DNA of 64,000 nucleotides from Stenopsyche tienmushanensis (GCA_008973525.1 WACJ01000418.1:1-64000), one strand, 5' to 3'; positions 46,856 to 60,163 are shown, counted from the stretch's first letter. The notes: a model not told the origin generated them from the sequence alone. Program-made: numbers and translations.

Positions 46856-49745
46856 TATTGTTTTGTATAACTAAATACTTCTAGATACATCAATATATCT
46901 CCTTAATTCGTTTATCAGTTCAGGTATTTTAGACTGATTTTCTGGATATGGTAAATACTAAGACAATGAATAAAAACATTCATACGAAATCTGAAAAAAA
47001 AAAAGGTTCATATTGAAATATTCTTAATAAAATTTAACTAGTAAAACTGAATTTTTAATTATCAAATTGATTTATATATTTAAGCTTGCTAATTGTTTAT
47101 TATAATTATGACATATTGGCGAAGTTACAATATAAGATTTGACATATATCAGTATTTTGTTTGAGTTACATCATAAATTCAATATTGTCTACGTTATTTC
47201 CTGAAATCTCTATAATTGAATTTCAACAACATATTTTTTATGTGGCTGTATTTTATAATTGAAAAAGGTTGAAGGGAACTTATTTTTAGCATAGTTTAGC
47301 AACAGATGTTAGCTTTTCATTAAATTATGGTGGTTCATGCATGCAACGGCTTTGATTCAGGATACAACAATATTTTTATTAATATTCTGATTATTATTAT
47401 ATTTTATTTTACGTATTTTTCAGAGAATGATTTAAATATTAATGAAGGCATACATTTTAATTTATGGATAGGAAGGCATAATAATATCAGCGTTAATGAT
47501 TGGTTCTAAAAGTTTTTGCTTTAAAATAGCAATATTTGCCTTTTTTCAATCAACAATTTTGTAGCTGTATTTAAAATATGCTTCAATGATGATTTAAAAT
47601 TCGCAGTAGTGGAAGAAAATAGTCAATATCGGTGAATGGCATGGCAGAAATCGTTTCAAACTTGAATGTGTGCAATACTATATGAAACGACCAACTTTTA
47701 TTTTTATGTTGAGCGTAATTTCAGTGAAACGTTTTGGAAAATTTTGCATTGTGGGAGGAACAATGAAGCAATATTTTTTCATTTTTAAGAATCTTATAAA
47801 AAAGAGCTTTTATTTGATGATGATCTCAAATAATTTTGAAATTAAGCATTTTTATGCGTTATTTAGAGTTATGAAAAAACAGATATTAAATTTATTCACA
47901 TCCATCTTTAGATTTTCTCTTGTAAAATTATCGATTCTTTTAAGAAAACAATCAAACAATCAAATCAAAAATCATTTTAAAAGATCTTATATTCTTTTTG
48001 AATTAATGTTATCTGGGGTCGTTTTATGATGCTAAGTTTAAAAATTTATGCCTAAAGTTGGAAAAAATAATTTCAAATAAGATTGATCTGGATTACATGG
48101 TTAATTAATAGCATATAAAATTGATGGAACCGTCTTTATAATTAGTTATGGGGGATGAAATTCATATAAAGCACCGTATTTTTATATTGCTCTTAATATT
48201 TAATGGCTAATATTAATGTATAAAGTATTGAAAAAGTAATAAAAATAACTTTTTAAGGGGATATAAGAATTTTAAGAAGTGTTCTTAAAATCAAAACGGT
48301 TTCTTCTATGTATTACAAATACTTAAAAAGCTTATTTTAGATTGAACCAAATCACACTATTAAATTAATAATTGGAACACAATTTCTCGCTATTTTTATA
48401 CTTTCCGAAGCAAATAAAATGATATCAATAAATGTCTGAGGTTTTAATACAGTGGCAATGCGCCAAACGTACAGTGTATTAATTTAATATCAAATCTGAC
48501 TTTATTACATTTTAAAAAATTTGATATTTTGTGATTGTATTATATGCTCAATATATATAGTTCAATAAATGGCAAATATTTTATCAAAAATAGCATATCA
48601 AAACACTTAGTTTAAAATTGTATATACGTGATGCTTTGTTGTCCTTTAACCTCCTTATTTATTCCTCGAAAAGGCAGATTTTTCCACAAGCGAAAAACTT
48701 TTGGCAATATTAAAAAAATATTTTTTTTCCACTTTGTTTTGTAAACAATGAACTGCGTGATAAATTAGACCTATCGAAGAAAGAACGAGGGTTGTTCCGG
48801 CCAATTTTGACTTGAAGCACCCTCTTTGACCGCCCTCCTTCGAGCCCGCTTTAGGTCCATACATTTTGTATACACTGTGAGTTTCGTCGCAAAATGTACT
48901 GCAACAAAATTATTTTATTAAATTTCTCGAAAGAATGATTTATTGTACGTGCGGATATCGCAAAAAACATTTCATTACAAAAAACGTGTAAAATGAATTC
49001 CTAAGGGATTTTCTGGCTCTTTATACGCGTCACACTTATTACACTTTATATTATATTTTTCGACCCCTAATGTTTTCGGTAACGGTTTCAATAAATTTTG
49101 TCTCTTAAGCAGTCCCATAAAACGTAATCAAGAGGATTTGGGTCTCGCAGAATTATGGCGGCTAAATTTTTCTCGATTCGATAGTTGGAATAAAATCCGA
49201 AATTGTCTGCAAAACTTTTTGCTGCAAGTTATTTTATTTGGGACATTTTTTTAATATCAAACATGTGATGAAATTGAGCAAAATCCCCATAGATATATTA
49301 CATATGTATTTACAAATACAAGAATTTATTTTAAAGTTTGTATTATGTTCATAAATGCTCTTTTATTTATTTTTTCGCACACATATTTAAAACTCAAACC
49401 CAACTTCAAAAAAATTATTTAATTTTTGCTTAAATATATATTCTAATCCTCTAATCCAAATTAAAAATAAATATGTTCATCTCATATGTTTAATGGCAAG
49501 CCTTAATCAGCTACGAGTGCACAGTATACTTAAACCTTTTTTGTGCGGTAAATGCGTTCCGCGAAAAATCGCACAAAAAAAGCTATGAAAAAAAAAGTGA
49601 AGATGCGTTCGATGGATTTTAAAAACCGCATAACTTTGAAATGGCCACATAAAATATATCCAAAATTGCATAAAAAAACAGAATAACAATAAGGCAATTA
49701 AAAAATAACATTTTGGTAACATTTAAAGGACGTCAACCAACAAAA
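46856..49745. other. AT-rich stretch
   Basis: No gene recognised. A SINE-A-like tail (TTTAGACTGATTTTCTGGAT.. GTAAATACT) lies at 46918-46975. The 119-codon frame at 47670-48029 is Ile/Phe/Lys-rich and probably chance. A short minus-strand frame starting near 48864 (MYGPKAGSKEGGQRG) is less AT-rich but not recognised. Confidence 0.45.
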
Positions 49746-49749
49746 AAAC

Positions 49750-50810
49750 TTGAGATATGATGTCAACCGTATTGAAAAAGGTAGTTTCGAGAAAAACACG
49801 TTAAAAGATTTAATTTTGGTAGGACCGGCCATGTAGCCGCGTCACTAAAATAGTAACTCCGTAAATATTATAGTTGGAATTTTGAAAATTCAAAATGCAA
49901 AAAAAACCGAATTCATTTTTTCAAAAATCTTAACCAGAATAAAGGGCATGTTCGTAATTCAGCGATGGCAGATGCAATATTATTTACATAGTCCCAAATT
50001 ATATATATTTTCCAGATTTCGGTTAGTGTTGATGATTTATTTCCTATTTTATCCAAAATATCTCGATACGTATTCTTCATGAAATAAAAAAATGCCTAAA
50101 AAAACACATAACTTCGAAATCACACAAAAAGAGTGTAAAAAGTTAGTATTTTCTCAAATGAAAATATTCTTGATCTATGAGTTGATTAAGCAAACAAAGC
50201 CAGACATCTTTAGTCTTCTTGCGGATACATTGCGTCTAAAATATCCCTTCTCATCTGAGAATGACGCACAGATAGTGAGAAGCCGTTGGATAGCCTTGAC
50301 GGCGGGAATATGTCCTTCCCGCAACAATTATAACAGTGGCTTAAGAGATATTTTCTCTTCTATCCTCGAGTTAACTAGTTAACAGTTTCATGATTATAGT
50401 TTATGTTTATTATAAATGTTATGTTCGTGGGTTGTTGATGGTATCTCCGAGATGGGTCATTTTAAACAAAAAATAAAACAGTTTTAGATTCAGTATATCA
50501 GTGGCTATAGCGCATATCATCAGATTTTTGATATTCGCGAAAATAACAAAATGGCGCACGTTTTTCGAAAAAGTAATAAAGAAATGCGTTTTTTTTGGAG
50601 TTTTTTGTAAAAAAAAATTACTTAAAATCAAAATTTCAAAAATCTGATGATATTCGCTATAGCCATAACTATGAAGAATATGTCATTCAAATTTCATGAC
50701 AATCGGCTGGATAGTTTCCGAAATTTCATCAACAAGCCACCGAAAAACCTTGTTTTGAGATAAACGCGTTTAAAGTTTTGGTTGCAGAAAAATTGCCCAG
50801 ACACAGCTGT
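49750..50810. repeat. Unclassified repeat with diverged direct repeats and a hairpin
   Basis: Two diverged segments in the same orientation bound the region: GAAAAAGGTAGTTTCGAG..AAACACGTTAAAAG (about 49775-49810) and GAAAAACCTTGTTTTGAG..AAACGCGTTTAAAG (about 50740-50776). Inside lies a 30-bp inverted repeat, GGCTATAGCGCATATCATCA at 50503 against its complement at 50636-50665, separated by ~100 bp. The open frame at 50092-50382 is listed separately. I cannot place it in a known transposon class. Confidence 0.45.
50092..50382 (+). CDS. Small unrecognised protein, 96 residues, in a repeat
   Basis: ATG in good context (AAAAAATGCC) followed by a lysine-rich start (MPKKTHNF) and a mixed, protein-like body with LIYELIKQTKPDIFSLLADT and NDAQIVRSRWIALTAGICP. 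There is no signal peptide or membrane segment. It lies between the direct-repeat segments at 49.77 and 50.75 kb, so it may be the ORF, or an ORF fragment, of an unclassified transposable element. Flanking DNA is AT-rich and the frame stands out in composition. No family recognised. Confidence 0.3.
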   Translation: MPKKTHNFEITQKECKKLVFSQMKIFLIYELIKQTKPDIFSLLADTLRLKYPFSSENDAQIVRSRWIALTAGICPSRNNYNSGLRDIFSSILELTS

Positions 50811-53800
50811 TGAAACACTCGTTGTTATTTTGGGTATTTCCTCCAAAGATCTTCATAAATCGGTTTCAAAACCTCGTAAATATCCTCAGCTAGAGCAGCA
50901 GGATATTTAAAAGTTTCTATCTGATTATTTTTCACCACTTTCTTGTACTTGGACCATGAGTCTGAATATCATGGTGCTCTCAAGTAGTCACCTAACGGTC
51001 GCCCAAAAATGTAGTTAGACTCGTCCGATCTTTATGAAATTTCGATATAACATTTTTGAAGATATGTACTTTCAAAATTTAAAAAAAATAAAAATCGTTT
51101 TTTTTTTAATTTGTAAAGTGAGAAGATGCCTTAACTGTGTATGTTATTAATGTTTCCGTAATAACTTTAACCAAATAAATCAAGAAGTAAAATAAATGAA
51201 CTGTACATTACAAATTAACACAAAAATACTGTTTGGGGATGTAATCCAAAAATTAATTTGGAAATCATCCACATATGTATCAATTTTGTTTGAATTTCAT
51301 CGAACTATATTTATGATGCGCCCATAAAAAATGAAAGCATGGATGCTTGAAAGTCACTTTTGTAAAATAAAAAAAATCCTTTGGTAGCTTTGAGGCTTCA
51401 TATTGCATTTTATGATGTTTGAATACGGATTTATACGCTCAGCATTGTTGATGAATACTGGAGCAAAATTTAAAGCAAAAATAGGCAACTCAACTGGTTT
51501 CTATCAATAGAGAGCTTTTAAAGCATAAAATCACTACATTAATGAATAAAAAGACAGCAGAAATTAAATTTAAAGCCCATGAATATCAAATTTCAACATT
51601 GAAAAAATGCTTAGATCCATTTACAAGCAACCCTCGTTTTATATTTGATTCCAAATAACTTACTTGAAAAATCGCTTTGGTAATTTCTCGAAATGTCATC
51701 AATTATATCGCCATAAGCCTTTCGTGCTTTGAGCACGTTTGAATAATTTAAGAGCTTATTTTATAGAACTCAATCAATTCTCGGGATCAAGCAATAAATG
51801 GTGATTTCTTTTAATTCAATCAAACAGACATTACAGCAAGTATCTCCATTATGTCCCTTACATTTTAGTGTCTTTTAAATATTTATCAAAATATAAATAG
51901 GAGGCTAATTTGCATTTCATAAATACTCCTTTTATAAAAGTCCCTGTCGCTTTAAAATGTTAGTACATTATAGAGGGACAAAGATTAAAGAGACATTAGT
52001 TGGCGGTATTCAAATTTAATGCTTTGTATAAAAGGTGGCACATGCTAATTTATGAGGGTCAGCTTGAGAGTTCGGGGAATAGTATAATTATTTTAATTTG
52101 AATTTTAATCGGGTTTTAATCAGAAAGTTTTGATTCGCCTGAAAGAAAATTATGCCATTCATATAAGTACACGTAGGGGAAAAATTGTTGTCTCATCCCC
52201 AATCGCTTTCATATGAAATCGCATTACGGAAAATGTGGGAAAAGAAAATTGCGCAGATCAAAAAAAAGATCTTTGTGGCAATTACATATATTCATTTTGA
52301 CAAAAAGAAATTGCTAAGCGAGAATCCGCTTTTTTCTTTACTACAAATATAAGAAAATCAAGAGTTAGCATGGTGCGTTAGTGCTTGAACTCTTATTATA
52401 AAGATTAGGGTTTAAATTAAGATTTTAATAAATTAATATTTATATGATTATACTATTATTATAAAATATTTGGGAGATCGCATATATTAATATTTCTGAT
52501 TGGGAGTCTCAATACAGGTTTAGTCTGAATTCCTGGATCTGAAAAAGTAAATACTAAAACAATTCCATTTAAGAAAGCAATGAAAAATTACCACATGGAT
52601 AAGTCTTACCATAAAAAAGTCTCCCATGAAGATTGATATGACATTTTAAGAAGAAAAAAACACATTTAATTAATATTTTAATTGGCACTCATTTACTTAT
52701 AAGTAAATTGATAAGTTCGAATATTTCAAAACTGAATAACCTTAATATTGTTAAATGTTAATTTCTCTTTAATTGATATTATAACTCATGAAAAATCATA
52801 ATTTAATATTTTTAAACATATAGATAATCTCAAATTATCGATTTTTTACATTTTTAATTTATCTATTTATCTTTAGCTTATATATAATAGAGAACGTATA
52901 CAATTGGTAGATTATAAATAATCATTATTTCGATCAGATTTATTTGAAACGATAATTAAAATATCTCTAAATAATTCTCCACACTCTCATAGATTATTTC
53001 CTATCTAAAATTTCAAGCAATGTGTAACCACTACATAAGAATCCTTTGCCCCCAAAGAGATCTATTATGATGAAGCTACAAAAAATTGTATCCATGTTCG
53101 TTCCATTAAAAACCATAATCAATTCTCATACAAAATGTATTTACACGAGGGAATACAAATAGGCAGAATAAATACTAATCGAATAATCGAAATTGAGTAC
53201 ACTCCCAATACAAAATAATCTAATCTCGAACACAATACCGATATATTGGTACATACAAATTACTTATTGTTTCTTTGTACTTTTCCCAACATCTTGTGGC
53301 AAGTTCTTCGAATAAATTCTGTCGCAATTTTACAAGTTACACATTTGTAATACCATCCACGCTGCCTTATTGTTTTCTCAGAATATCGCTGTTATTGTTC
53401 GAATCAAATAATTTATTAAATCCTCTTGTTATCGGGGAACAATATATTAAGTCATTAAACAATACATTTTTACGTAGCAAATTGATTTTAAAAATTTACT
53501 GTTTTATTTGTGTCGGAATGTTTCATATCGTATTATATTTGCAAAAGAATGATGCCAAAAATAACTAGAGCTGCTAAAATTCTGCAATATAGACTTACAG
53601 TATATAGAGGTGGTCAAATCTCTATTTAAACGAATCTTAATTCTATTCATTCACGTATCAGTTTATAACTTCTCTGAATGCTCTTAAGTATCTAAGCGAC
53701 CTTATCACAAACCAAAACATTGCTCCGACAAATTTGAGATAAAAAACTCAATATAAAAATGAATAAATGCAGTCGTTCCACACTCGCCATGCAAAACACC

Positions 53801-54423
53801 GTGGCGAGTCAGTCGCCTTTTGAGAGTGAAGAAATCGATAAGCTTTGGAGATACTTAGTAGAATTTCAAATAAAGCTTTACAGATCACGTTTAACTGTAA
53901 TTAGGCATTCTTGCTTGTTAAGATATTCCAAAATAATAATCCTAAAAGGCAAAAAGAAAGTCACCGAAAGAAGTGTAGTTGAAAAGTATAGTTCAAAGAT
54001 ACCCGGGCGGATATAGCTTCTTGATCAAAATTTCTTTCGCAGACACCCTTTTAAACAATTTTTTATGGCGAACCCTATCTCAACCCTTCTGACTTAATTT
54101 TTCAAACAAAAAAAAAACATTTCTTGATCAAATATTGGTTAAAATAGATCTTCTTACAATGTTTCATGATAAATGGTCACAATTCTCAGACCCTTGGGCC
54201 GATATCCATATTCATTGGGGGAACACAAATTGAAGTTGTAAATACACTTACCTGGGATAAGAAATACAAATAGGACCACAAAATTTCTCAAAATAAATCG
54301 ACAGACCAATACAACTGGGATAGACAGCATTTCGAAAACTTAAGTACATTTTTAAGGCGAAAATTTCGCAATGCTTGAAAACTATGACATTTAATCAATA
54401 CACCTTCCCAGTATTAACTTGGA
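50811..54423. other. AT-rich stretch
   Basis: No gene recognised apart from the SINE-like copy at 52376-52565. The 97-codon frame at 53275-53568 is hydrophobic (LPYCFLRISLLLF) but lacks a recognisable pattern. Confidence 0.45.
52376..52565 (+). repeat. SINE-like repeat A, copy 2
   Basis: The head GAACTCTTATTATAAAGATT followed by AGGGTTTAAATTAAG, and the tail GTTTAGTCTGAATTCCTGGA followed by GTAAATACTAAAACAA, match the copy at 22526-22670 in the same order. The middle is more diverged. Confidence 0.6.
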
Positions 54424-54737
54424 GTGTCTTTAAAACATAGAATCAGAAATGAGAATATCCGAAAAAGAACTCGAGTAGTGGACGCAACTGAAAGAATTGA
54501 TACATTTACACATATGCCGAAGAGACGACGATCGATGGAGAAGAAAAATGTTGAAGTGGCATCAAAAAGCTGGCCAACAGAATATCAGCCGACCTTTTGC
54601 AAGATGAACTGACGACATTAGAAGAAAAGCGGGAGGAAGCTGGATGTGGAAAGCGGAGGATCGAGAGGGATGAAGATTCATGTGGGAGACCTACGTTCCA
54701 GTGGACGGACACAGCCTGATGATGATGATGCTGCATT
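54424..54737 (+). pseudogene. RTE-like LINE, 3-prime end of reverse transcriptase ORF
   Basis: The segment RIRNENIRKRTRVVDATERI (about 54439-54498), then DDIRRKAGGSWMWKAEDREG (54613-54672) and FMWETYVP match the C-terminus of insect endonuclease/reverse-transcriptase elements, whose proteins end with IRNE(D/N)IRRRT..V.DV.ERI, then DDI...AG.NWM..AQDR..W and GEAYVQQW. Frameshifts and a stop in place of the conserved Trp are present. It ends in GATGATGATGATGATG, the simple tail typical of RTE-type elements. The 5-prime part is missing, as is usual for LINE insertions. Confidence 0.75.
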
Positions 54738-54740
54738 AAA

Positions 54741-56673
54741 CACGAAGTTATATTAGATTCTAAATAGGATATGAGAATAAATTATTATAAATTTGGCGTA
54801 ACCATGAATGCAACCAAAAATGATGATCTTCAAATACAACCTCATCAGAGTTCTTAAAACGATATCTTCGGGATATTTTTGCCCAATCATATATTTTATA
54901 TAGACTGTGATAACTCATCATTAAATAAGTTAACTCTGTACTCGTATATCGAAACTATGCCAAATGATTTTTGATTTCCACTCCTATTTCAACATTATTT
55001 CGCTGATATTTTAGCCTGGTTTCTATATGAATTTATACCATGAACTTTGTTATATTCATTATTTTTGCAATTTAATATATTAACTTTAAAACCTTTCAGC
55101 TATAATCCGATTATATTATTTCTAAAATATTAAATAAGCATTTAATGTACGTTGTATAATTTTTTTGTTGAACAAAAAGTTGATAAAAAACTTTCTATTG
55201 TTATTTTAAATTTCGAGTATGAAACTTGAAAAATGCGCTACCCCTACCAAAAAAATACGAGCGAAAAGGGTTAATATCGATAATGATCATAAATTTTAGT
55301 TTTTAACAAAGACTCGTTAAGCAAAACTATTATTGAAATCACAAAAAATACTGCAAAACAGAAGTTAAAATCAAAAATTCGATTCAAACTCTTAATAGAT
55401 TTATTGATAGTTATGGATTGATTTGTTTGTCATAGAAGTATATTTTTTGTTACTGTATTGTTTTTGGTAAAAATGCTGATTATGGCTAGTTTACATCCTG
55501 AGTTCATTGTATATTAGATTATCAGTTTAAAACAACTAATTGTAGAACTAAGATTACTACAATAATAACATCGGATTTATCATCACAATTACGATTTTGA
55601 AAACATACAGAAAAGGTATTTGATTAATATTTCTTAATGGATTAGCATACTGAAAATACCATTAATTGTTAATCGATCTTAATATAAGCTAGTCGAAATT
55701 TAATAGAAATTGAATTATGTCTTCTTAATTATACAACAATGCTTTTTGGTCTTATAATGAAATTGAAAAAAAATATTTTTAGTTTAGTTTTAATGCGAAA
55801 TTTACTCTGCATGGTTTTAAATTGCGTTAAATTTTGCAGAAAATGCACATCTATTAAATAGAACTATCATTAGATCACAAATCTAAAATTATCCATCAAC
55901 ACAACTTGTTTGTTTACAAGATAATACTCGGATGATTGAACAAATGCTTAGCTCACTGCAATTAATTTCATTTATAACTGTTTGAACTGTCTGCGAATAG
56001 TCAAAACTTTCTATATCAATTGATCAATCCGAATTTTCATGTTGCGCCAATTGTTGCAAAATTATTGGATTTACAATGAAAATGATTCATTGAATCTAAA
56101 TACAAAAATATGAAAACGTAACTTGTTCGCAAATCGGGGATATTCCATCTACCTCCGCGCAAATTTTCATACTAAATCTATCAAAATATAAGGGTATATC
56201 ATCGAGGTTGTCACAGGAAATTTTCATCACCTTTCGAAGAAAACTCATTTGTCAATCAAAAATGTCACGAAAACAATTTTTCAGACTTGTGGGTTAAGAA
56301 CATGAAGGTCAATTTGCCGTCAATATCATACGTATTTAGGCGACTACCCTAAGCATTTATTATGGCGTGTTGGTATGAATTAATTTGATTTAATGTATTA
56401 TTTAATTAATTTGGAAGATATTTCAATGGAATCATAAATAATATGATTTCATTGAAATATGCTACCTCATTTATGTAGTATATGTGTAATAAAGTAATTT
56501 TTCTATGACTTTAAAATTCTATGCCAAAATCAATAAATAAAACAAAATATTAATTCTTATGGTGCGATTTCCTTAGATTTTTTTTGTGCATATCCATTAA
56601 CTTCTATATATTAATAAATTAATTTCAGTGTTATATTTTCAATGTCTTAATTTTTCCTGCATGATTTTAGTAC
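54741..56673. other. AT-rich stretch
   Basis: No gene recognised. A possible TTAA-type end (ATACGAGCGAAAAGGGTTAA) lies at 55255-55274. Confidence 0.45.
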
Positions 56674-56935
56674 TTACCCCCAGTGCAAACGAGGGTAACC
56701 ATATATGGTCACACATTTTTTTTGCTTGAAAGCTAAAGCTGTGCTTTATAGTATGATTTGTTAGTGAGTGAAATCGGAATAAACCTTAGTCGAGGCGATT
56801 TATTAAAAATTGAAATACTTTGAATCTCATTTTTTTCATTGTGTAGATTTTAACCGAATCTCAAAAAAATAGTCTTCTTAGGTATCATAACTAATTAACA
56901 GTGTAACATTATATATTTGACACCACAAGGGTTAA
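56674..56935. mobile_element. piggyBac-like MITE, ~262 bp
   Basis: The left end is TTACCCCCAGTGCAAACGAG, followed by the palindrome-like GTAACCATATATGGTCAC (56695-56712). The right end read on the minus strand is TTAACCCTTGTGGTGTC. Both ends therefore start TTA(A)CCC, with TTAA being the piggyBac target. A subterminal ACCATATGGT-type palindrome is a frequent feature of these ends. There is no coding region. The left TTAA is mutated to TTAC. Confidence 0.5.
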
Positions 56936-57207
56936 TTAAATAATATTGTTTTAATAAACCAAAGTTTTTGTATATTGATATACATTGTTATAAATTTTGA
57001 ACTATTTCACGCGAAAATATCAATTACCGCGCAAATATACTTACGAACGTCTCAGCTTCGATTTTATTGTATTGATATTCTAAATACTCCTGTCGTTCAG
57101 TCCTCCCCAGTTTTTTCCTATGGCTCAAAACCTTATTTTTTCAGCCAGAATTTAATCTTAAGCACTTTATATCCATACGATCAAACTTCATAAAAATAAA
57201 ATCATAA

Positions 57208-60163
57208 TCTAATATATAAAAATGAATCGTGTTTCTTCCTTTATGCTCGGGCGAAATGGGTTGATATGCGCGTTCATCGGATTGAGATAAAACTTGGTCC
57301 ACTTATTGCCAAGGATTCAGGGGGTGACATAGGCATAGTACAATTAACTTACAGTAGATTTTTAATTCAAAACTTATTGTGTGAAAGTTGTTGATTCTGA
57401 CGTGTTTGAGATTATGCGTTGCTAAGGCTATAGGTATATAGTACCTACAAGTTGTAGTAGGAGGCGTCGTGTCGTCTCATACGCCTGCATTCAAACAGTA
57501 AACGTCAAACGGCAATGTCATTTGCAGGTTATCCATCGGCGTGAGTCAAATTATATCCTAATTATTTATCGCAAGTCCTTTTAAAATGCTTCATTTCATT
57601 CATCGCTTATTCACGTACGTAACAATCGAAAAAGTACGTTTGAGTGCTATCCGATCAAAATCAGACGACCAACGTGCAACGACAATCGAAATTACATGTA
57701 CATTTGAATATTGCTGCATTTCAATATGATATTCATTACGATTACAGTTTGCATCCCAGTGTAAAATGGATAAAGGGTTAAATCCCATTAACGGGGGGCA
57801 AATTTATTGGTAAATTGAAAACGTCTTCATTTCGACACAATGAAAACAAACAAACCTAAACTATCCAGATTTGAATTTAAATTTAATTAAAAAAAAAAAC
57901 AAGAAACAAATGAATAATTATTTTATTTAATAACAATATGTTGACGTTGAAATCAACAATAGATGGATCTCCTTTTTAATCGAAAACATTCAAAGCTCAT
58001 ACCAACGTCGGATATTGTCGTGCAAATTGTACATCCAAATAGGCAGTGATATGACAGTAGTCAGTATTGAAAGACTTGATGCGCGCAACGATCGAGTTCA
58101 AACTCAATTTCAAACAGGTCGATATATCAGCAGTGACGAGGCTCTTTGGCCTATTTTGAGCTTCCTAATTCACAGTAGCAATCCGAATGTTGTTCATCTC
58201 AGTGTTCATCTCGAAAATGGACAAAGGCAGACACTGCAAGAAAAGTTGCTGCTGAACCAACACTTGCGCTGTGTGAAGAAAATGTATTTGCAGAGACATT
58301 ATTGTACGCACAAGTTCCTAACTATTATACATGAAATACTACATCCGAGAATTTTCAACGACGTAAGCAAGGGATGCGTGATGAAGTCTATCGAAATCTG
58401 TATTCATCTAATGCATTGGGCCGTATTTACACATTACATCTAAATAAAGCCGATTGTTACTATTTAAGAATGCTGTTGGTTAATGTCAAATGTCATACTT
58501 CATTGAGAAAGGTCGAAAGGAAATTCGAACATTACTCGCCATCATTTTAACCACATATTCGTCATCCAACCCGAAAGATTTGTGGTAAAAAATCAGAGAG
58601 GATTTGAGCGAAGACATTTTACACACCGTTAGCAATGACAGTTCAATTGAGTTTTCGGACAATATTTTCAATCAAGCTCTGATCTAAATCGAAGACATTT
58701 GCTTAACCATTAACATCAAAGAATTCATTCAACAAGAATTCGTTCTGCACTTGAACAGCAGTACAATGCTAATGATTTGGATGCATTTGTCGAAGCAAAC
58801 GAACAACTTTTGCTTGCGGAACAAAAATTTACTTACGATACAATTACAAATGGCATAGGTGGTCTGTTCTTCCTTGATCCGTCTGGTGGTACTGGAAAAA
58901 CGTTTCTCATCAGTTTACTATTGGCTCACATTCGATCTCAAAATAGAACTGCTTTAGCTCTTGCTTCATTAGGTATTACGGCAACATTGTTAGATGGTGG
59001 ACGAACAGCGCGTTCGGCACTCAAATTGCCATTAGATATGCATTTATTGGAAGCTCCGACATGTACCATTCCTAAAGTTTCTGACATAGCTAAAGTTTTG
59101 AAAATTTGCAAGAGGATTATCTGGGACGAATGCAATGCTTGATCGAACTCTTAAAGACTTACGATCAAATGCAAAATCGTTTGGTGGCGCTCTAATTTTA
59201 TTATGTGGCGACTTTCGACAACCTCTTCCAGTGATGCTTTCATCGACACCAGCTGATGCTTGCCTCAAAGCATCGCATCTTTGGAGAGACGTGCGAAAAC
59301 TGACATTAAAGACAAATATGCGCGTACATTTGTAGCGTGATGCGTCGGCAGCCACATTTTTAAAACGACTATTGAACATTGGTGAAGGAAAAGTGCATAT
59401 TGATGCTACCAAGTTTATTTCATTTCCATCGAACTTTTGCGTTGTTGTGCCATCCATCGATTTACTCATTCAGAAAGTTTTTCCGCAGATTTTTAGTAAT
59501 TATAAAAATCATTATTGGCTTTGCGAACATGCTATTTTGGCAGCAGAAAACACCGACGTCAATACAATCAACCATACAATACAATAACAAATTGCAAGCG
59601 ATTCTGTTACCTACAAATCGATTGATAGCGCCATGAATGCAGATCAAGTTGTTAACTATCCAATCGAGTTTTTAAATTCGTCGGATCTCTTTTGATGTGC
59701 CCCTGTTCAAATTGGAACAAGACTCACTATGAAGAAACTGATGCCGAATATCATCGAGACAACTATATATTCTTAATGGAAAGTCGAAAGGAAAAGATGT
59801 GCTCATTACCACCGACGTGCCATTTGATAAGAGACGACTGCAGCTCCCCGTTGGACTTGCATTCTCAATGAATCTAGAAAATCCACGTTGGACAGTCGAG
59901 AAATTTATTTGTATTTGCTAAAGACGGAAAAGCCAAAACTATTGTCTACCCTAAAGCACTTAGTAGAACAATTAAGTAAGCAAAATATATGCTGTTAATA
60001 TTTTTTTCTTTATATATCATTCAATATCAATAAATGTGTTCATTGCCGGAAAAAATGTCATTATTTATATCATTGCTAATTAAACAAGATAACTATTTCA
60101 AATTTCAAATGGTATTTTTAGAACTATTTCTTCTGTGGCAGCAACGCGCCGGGTACCAGCTAG
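57208..60163 (+). mobile_element. Helitron, ~2956 bp, both ends readable
   Basis: The 5-prime end TCTAATATATAAAAATGAAT at 57208 matches the TC(T)ATATATAAAAATGAA start common to insect Helitrons. The 3-prime end GCGCCGGGTACCAGCTAG stops at 60163 with CTAG and is followed by T. The base before the 5-prime TC is A, so the element sits between A and T as expected for rolling-circle insertion. Inside is the C-terminal half of Rep/helicase in broken frames. There are no terminal inverted repeats or target duplications, as expected for this class. Confidence 0.85.
58015..59979 (+). pseudogene. Helitron Rep/Pif1-type helicase pseudogene
   Basis: Remains of the Helitron transposase-helicase that drives rolling-circle transposition. 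The frame 58015-58443 carries GSDMTVV, QTGRYISSDEALWPILSF and VHLSVHLENGQRQ, the conserved stretch before the helicase. LLLVNVK follows near 58470. The helicase part starts in the frame 58777-59142 with Walker A LDPSGGTGKTFLI (58873-58911) and Walker B IIWDE (~59116), shifts frame, then gives LLCGDFRQPLPV (~59200), with a stop at 59333. Near the end RLQLPVGLAFSMN (~59830) and LFVFAKDGKAKTIVYPKAL (~59914-59967) match the C-terminus. The N-terminal Rep nuclease is not evident, so the copy is not autonomous. Confidence 0.85.

Noticed and set aside
47670..48029. 119-codon frame
   Set aside because: Begins without a real ATG context, with hydrophobic and lysine runs typical of AT-rich chance frames.
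54506..54736. Minus-strand frame starting MQHHHHQAVS
   Set aside because: It is the antisense of the LINE tail and its GATGAT repeat.
59044..59469. 141-codon minus-strand frame
   Set aside because: It is the antisense shadow of the Helitron helicase.
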